DNA of 64,000 bases. Origin: JABDGM01 sp963738665 (GTDB lineage Bacteria; Planctomycetota; Planctomycetia; Pirellulales; Lacipirellulaceae). Below are positions 1 through 8,329 of this stretch, piece by piece; position 1 is the stretch's first letter; the number at the start of each line of letters is the position of its first letter. The notes beneath the pieces were generated by a model. The model was not told the DNA's origin. It searched no databases and saw only the letters and a list, made by a program, of their open reading frames with translations. The stretch spans positions 93,099 to 157,098 of the forward strand of contig CAVTXL010000001.1 in assembly GCA_963738665.1 (NCBI GenBank). Direction: 5' to 3'. The translations under genes and the position numbers were made by a program.

Positions 1-441
1 CTGCCAGCGGCCGGCGCGGAAGGAAAGCGTTACCTCGGCGTAGATGCCGCCGCCCAGGTAGATGCGGTGCGCATGGTCCTTGGTCGACGCCAGGACGAGC
101 TTGGCCGGCGTGATATAGCCGGGGTCGAGGTTCAATGGCCGCGACTCGGCGTGGGAACTAAGGGCCGCATACTCGGCTTCCCAGTCGTTCGTCGAGCGCT
201 TGATGTCAGCCAGTCTGGCCGGGTCGATGAGTCGCTCGAACGCGATGAACTGTTTCTTTAGATCGGGGCCCATCGTGGGGGTGTAGTAGTTGGTCTCAGT
301 GAAGTCGAAGGCTTCGCTAGTTAGGACGATCGAGCCAAAGCAGGCAGCCGCTCGCCCGCGCGACCAGTCCAAGTCCGTGGCGTGGCGGCTAGTGGCCGCG
401 ATGATGAGCAAGGCCGGGGCTGGAGATTGGATTGCGCCCAT
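1..441 (-). CDS. DUF4416 family protein (3' end beyond window)
   Basis: The 147 codons visible here form the N-terminal part of a DUF4416 protein, a small family of unknown function. The match rests on the phrase NLDPGYITPAKLVLAST at residues 104-120, followed by KDHAHRIYLGGGIYAEV, and on an earlier block around residues 60-80 (KKQFIAFERLIDP). The start is the ATG at 439-441 (read on the minus strand). The gene lies downstream of proS on the same strand, separated by a hairpin repeat, so it may be co-transcribed or cut off by that hairpin. The C-terminus lies outside the window. The family call is confident; the function is unknown. Confidence 0.8.
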   Translation of the reverse strand, partial: MGAIQSPAPALLIIAATSRHATDLDWSRGRAAACFGSIVLTSEAFDFTETNYYTPTMGPDLKKQFIAFERLIDPARLADIKRSTNDWEAEYAALSSHAESRPLNLDPGYITPAKLVLASTKDHAHRIYLGGGIYAEVTLSFRAGRWQ

Positions 442-447
442 AGATTA

Positions 448-531
448 GCCACAACAAAGGCACGAGAAGCCACAAAAAATCACAGATTGTTCAATGACAA
501 GTTTTTGTGTCTCGTCGTGCCTTTTTGTGGC
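448..531. repeat. Inverted repeat (hairpin) between proS and the DUF4416 gene
   Basis: Two arms of about 30 bases (448-479 and 502-531) are imperfect reverse complements, both built on a GCCACAA..GGCACGA theme. They fill the whole gap between two same-strand genes. The hairpin could terminate proS transcription. It also looks like a dispersed palindromic repeat, so a terminator role is inference. Confidence 0.6.
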
Positions 532-536
532 CCTAC

Positions 537-2060
537 TTAATACGCCTTGGCGAACACGCCGCGGCGCTGGCTGGGCTTGCCGGTGAAGATGCACTTGCCG
601 GGTTCGTCTTCGCCGGCCAGCGGGACGCAGCGGATGGTGACCTTCAAGCGTTTGAGCGTCTCTTCGATCTCGGGCGAATCGACGAAGTGGCACAGCGCGA
701 AGCCGCCGTGAATCTCGGGCTGCTCTTCGTTCTTGGGCGTGAAAAAGGCTTCAAAGTTGCTCAAGTTGTCGATACGAACGGTGGCCGCTTCGCGAAGCTG
801 GGCGGCTCGCTGGAACAGGCCGTGCTGGATTTCGTCGAGCAAACTTGCAACCTTCGAGATCAGTTCGCCGCGCGGCATTGGCGCGCCCTTGCTGCCGACG
901 TCGCGCCGCGCGACAAAAGTACCGTTTGCCGCCACATCGCGCGGCCCGACTTCCACGCGAATTGGTACGCCGCGCTTGACCCACTGCCATTTCTTCTCGC
1001 CGCCGCGGATGTCTCGGTTGTCGATGCGGAGACGAACCTGCTCGCCGGCGTACGACTCGGCGGCCAATTCTTGTTCGAGCTGTGCGCAATACGGCATCAC
1101 CTCGGCCTTCTCTTCGTCGTTGCGAAAGATGGGCAGGATCACGATGTGGGCCGGGGCCAGCCTGGGCGGCAGCACCAGACCGTCATCGTCGGCGTGGGTC
1201 ATGATCAGGCCGCCGACCATCCGCGTGGAGACACCCCACGACGTCGTCCAGGCGTAATTCTGCTCGCCGCTTTCGCTGGTGAACTTGATGTCTTGCGCCT
1301 TCGCAAAATTCTGGCCCAGAAAGTGGCTGGTGCCCGCTTGCAGCGCCTTGCGATCCTGCATCATGGCTTCAATGGCGTATGTGGCCACGGCGCCCGGGAA
1401 ACGCTCGCCCGAGGTCTTCTCGCCCTTGATGACGGGCATGGCGACGTCGTGCTCGGCGAAGTCGGCGTAGATTTTGAGAATTTTCATTGTCTCGTCGCGG
1501 GCCTCGGCCTCGGTCGCGTGCGCGGTGTGGCCTTCCTGCCAGAGGAACTCGGAGGTGCGGAGAAACATCCGCGTCCGCAGCTCCCAGCGGACGATGTTGC
1601 ACCACTGGTTGATCAGGATCGGAAGATCGCGATATGACTGCACCCAGCGGGCGAAGGTGGCCCCGATGATGGTTTCGCTTGTGGGCCGGACGATGAGCGG
1701 TTCTTCCAGCTTGGCCGACGGGGCTGGCCGCAGGCCGCCTGCGGGGTCGGGCTCTAGCCGGTGATGCGTGACGACTGCGCACTCCTTGGCGAAGCCCTCG
1801 ACGTGCTCGGCTTCTTTCTCCATGAAGCTCAAGGGGATGAAGAGGGGAAAGTAGGCATTTTCGTGGCCGGTGGCCTTGAACATCGCGTCCAGGCGACGCT
1901 GAATATTCTCCCAGATCGCAAAGCCCCAGGGCTTGATGACCATGCAGCCGCGGACATCGCTGTTCTCAGCCAAGTCGGCCGCCTTGATGACCTGCTGATA
2001 CCATTCGGGGTAGTTGTCGGCGCGCGTGGGCGTGATGGCGTTTTGGGGCTGTTTGGACAT
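537..2060 (-). CDS. proS: Prolyl-tRNA synthetase (archaeal/eukaryote-like type)
   Basis: This 507-residue enzyme charges tRNA-Pro with proline in the cytoplasm. Class II synthetase motifs are visible: RPTSETIIG near residue 125 and FLRTSEFLWQEGHT near 165. The length, the absence of an editing insertion and the C-terminal zinc-type region with scattered cysteines ending in AKAY are typical of the shorter archaeal/eukaryotic ProRS class, which is also used by a number of bacteria. The frame is intact. The upstream 270 bases consist almost entirely of nested inverted repeats, so any promoter must lie in or near them. Confidence 0.95.
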   Translation of the reverse strand: MSKQPQNAITPTRADNYPEWYQQVIKAADLAENSDVRGCMVIKPWGFAIWENIQRRLDAMFKATGHENAYFPLFIPLSFMEKEAEHVEGFAKECAVVTHHRLEPDPAGGLRPAPSAKLEEPLIVRPTSETIIGATFARWVQSYRDLPILINQWCNIVRWELRTRMFLRTSEFLWQEGHTAHATEAEARDETMKILKIYADFAEHDVAMPVIKGEKTSGERFPGAVATYAIEAMMQDRKALQAGTSHFLGQNFAKAQDIKFTSESGEQNYAWTTSWGVSTRMVGGLIMTHADDDGLVLPPRLAPAHIVILPIFRNDEEKAEVMPYCAQLEQELAAESYAGEQVRLRIDNRDIRGGEKKWQWVKRGVPIRVEVGPRDVAANGTFVARRDVGSKGAPMPRGELISKVASLLDEIQHGLFQRAAQLREAATVRIDNLSNFEAFFTPKNEEQPEIHGGFALCHFVDSPEIEETLKRLKVTIRCVPLAGEDEPGKCIFTGKPSQRRGVFAKAY

Positions 2061-2331
2061 GGGGCGAGAGTCAAGAGCTTAGAGTCGAGAGCCGAAAGCC
2101 GGGAATCCGGGAAGGTGACACGCCATTGTAGCAGGCACGCTCCGCGTGCCGTAGCCGAAGCGCGGAAAAGCACAGATTTTGATTTGGCTCTTTGGTGTAG
2201 CGCGAATCGCAATGGCTGCAACGGCACGCAGAGCGTGCCTGCTTTATTTGCCGCCGTTGTTCACGCCCCCGCCCTACCCTAGAATTGCCTTCTGGCAATT
2301 GATTTTCGACTCTCAGCTCTCGACTTTCCCC
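2061..2331. repeat. Nested inverted repeats filling the proS-yhaM divergent gap
   Basis: The outer arms (about 2066-2092 and 2304-2328) carry the GAGTCGAGAG / CTCTCGACT motif that recurs at 9470-9534, 9985-10018 and 13479-13563. The inner arms (about 2129-2154 and 2214-2242) are near-perfect reverse complements built on AGCAGGCACGCTC..CGTGCCGT, a motif also seen at 35957-36010. The space between two divergent genes is thus largely repeat-derived. Any promoters for proS and the yhaM-like gene must be embedded in it. Confidence 0.7.
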
Positions 2332-3331
2332 ATGTCCACATCCACCGCTCGACGTTACGTCAGCCAGCTTGGCCACAATGAACAGGTGAGCCAGGTGTTT
2401 ATGGCGTCGGATAAACAGTTGCGGCCGAACCGCAATGGCAACCTTTACCTGCAACTGCAGCTCTCCGACCGCAGCGGGGCGATCGCCACGCGGCTGTGGA
2501 ACGCCAGCGAGAATGATTACAAGGCATTTGAGAACGGCGATTACGTGCTGGTCGACGGGGCCACGCAACTGTTTCAGGGCAACATGCAAATGATCGCCAA
2601 CGCGATTCGCCGGGCGCGGCCCGATGAGATCGACGAGGCCGATTTTATCATCCTGCAAACCGATGAGATCGATCGAATGGAACGCCGGCTGGCGGAGATC
2701 CTGCGGACGATCGGCACGCCGGAGCTGCGGAACCTGGCCGAGTGCTTCCTGATGGACAGCGCAGTTCATGAAGAAATTCACGACGGCCCCGGCCGGTATG
2801 AAGAATCACCATGCCTACAAGGGCGGCCTGTTGGAACACGTCGTGGGCCTAATGGAGCTGGTGCTGGTCGTTGCGCCGAGATATCCGCAGCTCGATCAGG
2901 ACAAGCTGCTCGTCGGCGCGTTCTTGCACGACGCCGCGAAGACCGACGAGCTCTCGTACGATCGCGACATCGCCTACACGGATGAGGGCCAGCTCCTGGG
3001 CCACATGGTGCTGGCGATCACGATGGTCGACGACAAAGTTCGCGAGGTGGAACGGCTGAGCGGCGAACCGTTTCCGAAGGCGCTGGTGACCGAAATCAAG
3101 CACATGGTGATTAGCCACCACGGTGAGTACGAATTCGGCAGCGCGAAGCTGCCGATGACGCTGGAGGCGGTCGCCCTGCACCATCTCGACAACCTCGACG
3201 CCAAGATGGCCAGCTTCACGCAACTGATCAACGATTGCCCGAACGTGGAGAGCAACTGGACGCAGTATCACGCGAACCTGGGGCGGAAGCTGTACAAGGG
3301 GGCGGGGGGCGCAGTGAGCGGGGCTGAATGA
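2332..3331 (+). CDS. YhaM-like 3'-5' exoribonuclease, HD domain (one frameshift)
   Basis: An N-terminal OB-fold-like part (from MSTSTARRYVSQLG) is followed by an HD domain with HHAYKGGLLEHVVG and FLHDAAKTDELSY. This order is typical of YhaM/Cbf1-type 3'-5' exoribonucleases. The start at 2332 is chosen because the protein begins normally there, just after the repeat region. The reading frame changes near 2760: codons up to ATG-GAC-AGC are in one frame, and CAG-TTC-ATG-AAG onwards in the next. Removing one base at about 2760-2761 would restore a protein of about 332 residues. A sequencing indel or a real mutation are both possible. It is divergent from proS. Confidence 0.8.
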
Positions 3332-3676
3332 ATACGCAATTCGGCTGCGCAGCTCGTCGCGGCTCGGAGATCAGTGGCGGGTGAATTGCCGAGTTGTTGA
3401 AGCTAAGTTGACGTGCCAGGTCGAGTCGAACACAGCGTACGACTACCGGAGGCAATCATGAGCGAGTACCGTCCTGCGAAGAAATGTATTTCCGTTTCAG
3501 TGGGCGAGTCCGTCCGCCTCGTGCGAGAATTGCAAGGTTTGAGCCAGAATCAATTGTCAAAGATGATTCGGATTCCGCTAGCGACGATTTCTGCCAGCGA
3601 GAATGACCGTGTCCGGCTGGGTGTAGAACGAGCGAAGGTTTTGACGCGGGCTCTAGACTGCCATCCCAGTGTTTTA

Positions 3677-4598
3677 GGACCTATCCCAAAATTCCAGATC
3701 GCCGCAGGGCGATGAGGCCAAATTGTAGATGAACGAATCCAAGATAGTTGGCCGCCTTCTTTTCCCAACGTATCAAGAGCCTGCGGGCTCGGTTGGTCCA
3801 GGAATGCGCAGGCTTCGACAACCCAGCGTCGGGCTTTTTGTCCGGCGCAGGTACGGCGCTGTTCCTCACCACGACAACGGATGTGAGGAACGTATCCGAA
3901 ACGTTTCGCCGTCGCGGTCGAGCGTTTTCCAAAGTACCCTTTGTCGAGACACAGATGCTGCCGCGTCGCCGTCGGCCGGGGCGTTGAATGGGTATGGATC
4001 GAAGCGTGTCTCGCAGCAGACGTTGGTCGTGAGCGTTGGCACCGTCAATCGCGACGCCCAGAGGAACGCCGCGGGCGTCAGTCAATACCGATCGTTTGAC
4101 CCCCAGCTTACCGCGATCGGTGGGATTTTTCCCGCTTTTTTTCCCCGCCCAGCGGCGACTTGGTTGTCGCGCCGTCCACCGACTGCCATCGCCAAGCGAT
4201 GCCGCGTTTCTGATCGTACTTCCGCAGCGCCCGCTTCCAGAATCGCCGCCAAATACCCAGGCGTGTCCACTCTTGGAAATAGCGATGAACGGTACTGGGG
4301 CTGCCAAATTGTGGGGGGAGTGCCTTCCACTGGCAGCCGGTGCGCAACAGATAAAGAATACCACTGGCGACGGCGCAGATTTGCGCAGGGGTCGCCCAAC
4401 TTTCGAGCGTCGCGGATACTTCGGCAGCAAGGGCTCAAGCTGCTGCCAAAGGTTTTCGGGCATCCAAGCAAACTTGCCCTGCCAATCGCAGTGCATGTAC
4501 ACCTCCGTGCAAGCAAAGAAACGATTCAATGAGAAGCCATTCCTCACATCCTTCTACGCACGGAAACAACACCCGTTCACGTATTTTGGGATAGGTCC
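3677..4598 (-). mobile_element. IS5-family insertion sequence (922 bp)
   Basis: The element is bounded by perfect 16-base terminal inverted repeats (GGACCTATCCCAAAAT at 3677-3692, its reverse complement at 4583-4598) and flanked by a direct TTA duplication (3674-3676 and 4599-4601). The TNA duplication and the encoded DDE-type transposase point to the IS5 family, probably the IS1031-like group. Exact excision restores the interrupted XRE gene, which fixes both ends. The transposase is degenerate, so the copy is probably immobile. Confidence 0.88.
3681..4496 (-). pseudogene. IS5-family transposase, frameshifted
   Basis: Read on the minus strand, the protein begins MHCDWQGKFAWMPENLWQQ. It then changes frame (continuing MRTGCQWKALPPQFG.., WQSVDGATTKSP), changes again (RGKLGVKRSVLTDARGVPLG, IDGANAHDQ) and finishes as RWEKKAANYLGFVHLQFG to a stop at 3681. 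The DGA / DGANAHD segments are typical DDE-transposase core regions of IS5 elements. At least two or three frame changes are needed, so no full-length transposase can be made from the sequence as given. IS5-type transposases are sometimes expressed by programmed frameshifting, but several separate shifts argue for decay or sequence error. Confidence 0.8.
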
Positions 4599-4742
4599 TT
4601 AGTGTTTCCAGGGTGGCAATTACCTGGCGCGGTCGCAGGATTGAGCGCCGGCACTGGCCGATGCGGCCAATTGGCTCTAATATGACGAAACCGGCATTGT
4701 TTCGTGGCTCAATCTCCAGCCGCCACTAATCATTTGTGTCGT

Positions 4743-7378
4743 ATGCCCTCCGAACTCCGCGACGCGGTCCTCACCCTCGTCAATCATCCGAATTACCAGC
4801 CGCTCAAGCCCGCGGTGATTGCCAAGAAGCTGGGGCTGGTGGGGGACGATGTGCGCGGACTGAAGAAAACAATCAAGCAGCTCGTGAAGGCCAAGGAGCT
4901 GGCGTTCGGGCCGAGCCACTTGGTGTTTGCGGCCGAGAAGAGCCCGGCGCGGAAGAAGGCGGTCGCCACGGCGGCGGAGCAAGCGACGGCGAAGGAGGCG
5001 TTTCGAGTGGCGGAGAGGAAGAACGAGGGAGCAGGGATGAAGGGAAAGCGAGCAGGCAGCGACGGAGAAGTAAACGACGAGCGTCCGGGTGGCGGAGCCC
5101 CCTCACACCGGCCCGCTCCCAAAGGGAAAGGGGGGAAGACAGGGCCGGCCGACGGTGCGAAGCACTTCACCGGTACGTTTCGCCGGGCGGCGGGCGGGTT
5201 TGGCTTTGTGCGGCCGGAGGGGACGCTGCGGGCCGCGGGGCGTGATGCGGACGTATTCATCCCAATGAACAAAACCGGCGACGCGGCCAACGGCGATGTC
5301 GTTTCGGTGCGGCTGGAAAAAACGCGCGGACGGATGGGCAAGTTTGAGGGGCGGATTGTTGACGTCGTCGAGCGGGCGACGAACCGATTTGTCGGCGTCT
5401 ATTTCGAGCAGGCCGGCCTGGGGCTCGTGCAGGTCGACGGCAAGATCTTCGCCAACCCAATTTATGTGGGTGACCCCGGCGCGAAAGGCGTGCGGGCCGA
5501 CGACAAGGTCGTGATCGAGATGGTCCGCTTCCCGTCGCACGTCCGCGACGGCGAGGGCGTAGTGGTCGAGGTGCTCGGCGCGCGCGGCCAGCCGGGCGTC
5601 GACACGATGTCGATCATCTATGAGTTCAACTTGCCGGGCGAGTTCGATGAAGATGCGCTGGCGGAAGCGCGGAAGCTGGCCGAGCGGTTCGATGAATCGA
5701 TCCACCGCGGCCGGCGCGACTTGACGCACGAGACGATCGTCACGATCGACCCAGTCGACGCCCGCGATTTTGACGATGCGATTTCGCTCGAACGCACCGA
5801 CAAGGGTCATTGGCTGCTGGGCGTGCACATCGCCGACGTGTCGCACTTCGTGCAGCCGAAGACGCCGCTCGATCGTGAAGCCCACGACCGGGCGACCAGC
5901 GTATACTTGCCCGACCGCGTGATCCCGATGCTGCCGGAGATCATTTCCAACAACCTGGCCAGCCTGCAGCCGCACAAGGTGCGATACGCGCTGACGGCCG
6001 TGATGGAATTCACCGAGGAAGGGCAGCGCGTGGCGACGGACGTGTTCAAGAGCGCGATCAAGAGCCGGCGGAGGTTCACGTACGAGGAAGTGGATGAGTT
6101 TCTGGCCGAGACGGGGCTGACAGGGGTTGGCGGCCACGCGACGAAAGCGCTAAGCGCAGGGGCAAAGCCCGTCACCCCGGCCCGCTACCAGAGAGAGAGG
6201 GAGTAGTCGCGCACACAACGGGAAAGGGAATTATCGCATCGCTCACTAAGGAAGTGCACGCTCTACTGGGCCGCATGCATGAGCTGGCCATGATCCTGCG
6301 CGGCCGGCGGTTCGCGCAAGGCGCCCTGGAACTCTCGATGCCGGAACTGAAGATCGACCTGGACGCCGACGGGCGCGTGACGGGCGCTCATCTGGAAAAG
6401 AACACCGAAAGCCACCAGATCATCGAAGAGTTCATGCTGGCGGCGAACGAGGCCGTGGCCGAGCGACTGGCGAACGCGAGCCTCGATTTTTTGCGGCGCA
6501 TGCACGGCAGCCCCGATCCGCGGAAACTCAAGACTCTGACCGAGTTCGTTCGCGAGCTGGGCTTCGACGTCGACAGCCTCGAAAATCGCTTCGAGTTGCA
6601 GAAGCTGCTCGACCAGGTAAAACGCGACCCGCGCGAGCACGCGGTGAACTACGCCGTACTGCGGTCGATGCAGCGAGCCGTCTATTGCCCCGAGGAAGAG
6701 GGCCATTACGCGCTGGCCAGCGATTGCTACTGCCACTTTACGTCGCCGATTCGCCGCTACCCTGATCTTACCGTGCATCGACTCATCGACACGCTGAACC
6801 GCGGCAAGAAATCGGAGCAGCACCTGAATGACCTGCTTGTCCTGGGCGATCACTGCAGCGAGCGCGAGCAGCGGGCGACCGACGCCGAGCGCGAGCTGAA
6901 CAAAGTGAAGCTGCTTTACTATCTGAGCGATAAGATCGGGACGGAGCTCGACGGGGTGATCACGGGCGTCGAAAACTTCGGCTTGTTCGTCACGGGCACC
7001 GAGCTGCCGGCCGAGGGCTTTATTCACATCAGCGGCCTCTCGGACGATTTTTACCGCTACGACCGGGCCCGGCATGTGATTGAGGGCTTTCGGTCGGGAA
7101 ATTCGTTCCGCTTGGGCGACGCAGTGCGAGTGGCCGTGGCGGCGGTCGACGTCGACGCCCGCGAGCTGGATTTTCGATTGATTCGGAAAGGAGGCGAAGC
7201 GCCGCGCGCGATTGAAAAGAAAGGCCGCGGCAAACGCCAGACGAAACAGGGCGGCCGGCAACCGACGAAAGGCCGCGGCGAGCCGGCCAAAATACAGGGC
7301 AGCCAGCGCGGCAAGCTGGTCCGCAAGAAAAAGAGCCGGCCGGGCAAGAACCAGCGGCGGCGATCTAAATCGCAGTAA
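4743..7378 (+). CDS. rnr: Ribonuclease R (VacB/RNB family), interrupted in the RNB domain
   Basis: RNase R is a processive 3'-5' exoribonuclease. In order: an N-terminal winged-helix-like segment (residues 1-60), a lysine-rich linker, a cold-shock OB domain (FTGTFRRAAGGFGFVRPEG), the RNB core with DPVDARDFDDAISLER, CHFTSPIRRYPDLTVHRLI in the second part, an S1 domain (LDGVITGVENFGLFVTG) and a very basic tail. The start at 4743 (MPSELRD) is preferred over an in-frame ATG 39 bases upstream. The frame stops at 6204-6206 inside the RNB domain and the remainder (LTKEVHALLGRMHELAM..) continues in another frame from about 6242. The break coincides with a dispersed repeat at 6168-6203; a related repeat lies in the linker. 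As written the enzyme is split. Confidence 0.85.
5099..5134. repeat. Dispersed repeat copy inside the rnr linker
   Basis: The stretch CCTCACACCGGCCCGCTCCC followed by AAAGGGAAAGGGG is read in frame as SHRPAPKGKGGK between the winged-helix and cold-shock parts of RNase R. It resembles the copy at 6168-6203 and a short GC-rich repeat I recognise as common between genes in planctomycetes. Confidence 0.55.
6168..6203. repeat. Dispersed repeat copy inside the rnr catalytic domain
   Basis: GTCACCCCGGCCCGCTACCA followed by GAGAGAGAGGGAG is similar over most of its length to the copy at 5099-5134. It is read as VTPARYQRERE and then immediately meets the TAG at 6204. It sits where RNase R normally runs directly from VDEFLA to the helix containing LTPEVHALLGRM, so the surrounding 60-100 bases look inserted. 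Confidence 0.55.
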
Positions 7379-8205
7379 GGCGCAGTCCGGCATTCGTCGG
7401 GCGGATATCGCTGTGGCGGCAAATAGATCGCGAACTCTGTGCGATGCTGCAACAGCACGCTATGGGGATCGCCTTGCTCATCAAAGGGCACCAGCCCTAA
7501 TCGATTGAACAACCCGATTCTCGCCCGTAGGCAGCGGCCGGCGTTGCAGCACAGCCGGTCGTGCCAGACGCGGTAACTGCCCAGCTCGCCGTTGGATCGA
7601 TAGTAGACGCCCAAAAGCGGGTGCGTCAGTGTCACCAGGCCAGTCTCGAAATCACTGACGCCGGCGAGCTCTCCGCAGGGCTGGCCCGCATCTTCTAGTT
7701 CTAGTTCGACAGGCGCCCAGTTGCTGCACGTCGTCATGCGGTATCGCGTGTAGCGGCCGGCCGCCGCGTCGTGCTGGCAATCGAAGCGAATCCGCCCGCG
7801 ATGCCAGGGCAGCCGCCAAGCGTAACGCGGCAGCGCGACGGTCCACGAGTCGAGCGACGTGCCGAAGAACCACACGGCCCGCTCGCCCGTTTCGCGGTCG
7901 ATCACGTACGTGCGATAGTTCGTCTGGCCGAAGCGGTGTTTGCTCCAGGGCAGGCCAGCGAAGTTGAAATCCTGGTCTTCGAACGGCACCATCGACACGA
8001 GCGCGCACGGCCCGGCCGGTGACGTGACGAACGCGTCAATTTCGAACCGCGGATGAACATGCGGGCGGACGCGTGCCGGATCGATCGCATACGACACGAT
8101 GGCGAAGTGGGCCAGCGTGGCCAGCGCGTCGCAGCGCGAGAGCGGCGGCCGCGTTAGCAGCGCTTCGTTAAAACGTAGCGGCTCGCGATGTGGATCGTCG
8201 TGCAC
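7057..8205 (-). CDS. DUF2071 family protein, over-long C-terminus
   Basis: Residues 1 to about 275 match DUF2071 (YqjF-like, related in fold to acetoacetate decarboxylase): FAIVSYAIDPARVRPHVHP, FVTSPAGPCALVSMVPF, FGQTNYRTYVIDRETGERAVWFFGTS and YRSNGELGSYRVWHDRLCC. The catalytic role is not established. The family usually ends soon after a phrase like EFAIYLPPQR, which here falls at about 7420. The open frame instead continues another 110 arginine-rich residues antisense to rnr. I infer that the true end is near 7380 and a frame change hides the normal stop. It is convergent with rnr. Confidence 0.7.
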   Translation of the reverse strand: MHDDPHREPLRFNEALLTRPPLSRCDALATLAHFAIVSYAIDPARVRPHVHPRFEIDAFVTSPAGPCALVSMVPFEDQDFNFAGLPWSKHRFGQTNYRTYVIDRETGERAVWFFGTSLDSWTVALPRYAWRLPWHRGRIRFDCQHDAAAGRYTRYRMTTCSNWAPVELELEDAGQPCGELAGVSDFETGLVTLTHPLLGVYYRSNGELGSYRVWHDRLCCNAGRCLRARIGLFNRLGLVPFDEQGDPHSVLLQHRTEFAIYLPPQRYPPDECRTAPYCDLDRRRWFLPGRLFFLRTSLPRWLPCILAGSPRPFVGCRPPCFVWRLPRPFFSIARGASPPFRINRKSSSRASTSTAATATRTASPKRNEFPDRKPSITCRARS

Positions 8206-8329
8206 CTGATATGCCTTCCAAAATCGGTTTCAAACTCCGCCCCATGACAGACCCTTGAGGCGCCATTAGAATACCGGTGCCCAGCAGCAGAATTAACCGT
8301 CCGCACATCAATCCGCCGCTTTCCGCCCG

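Larger units (their letters stand above)
3458..4685 (+). pseudogene. XRE-family helix-turn-helix regulator, split by an IS element
   Basis: The first 73 codons (from MSEYRPAKK) encode a Cro/C1-type HTH: LVRELQGLSQNQLSKMIRI, then ATISASENDRVRLGVERAK. The start at 3458 has GGAGG seven bases upstream. At 3676 the frame runs into an insertion sequence. If 3677-4601 is removed (the element plus one copy of the duplicated TTA), the frame continues from 4602 as HPSVL-VFPGWQ and stops at 4683-4685, giving about 100 residues. The VLVFPGW ending is typical of this regulator family. As it stands the interrupted frame ends at 3715 and the protein lacks its C-terminus. It was probably a single-gene DNA-binding protein; partner and target are unknown. 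Confidence 0.8.

Noticed and set aside
2071..2781. Minus-strand frame of 236 codons across the repeat nest and the yhaM-like gene
   Set aside because: It runs antisense to a recognisable OB/HD protein and through repeats; no family features.
4036..4602. Plus-strand frame of 188 codons inside the IS element
   Set aside because: It is the reverse-strand shadow of the transposase.
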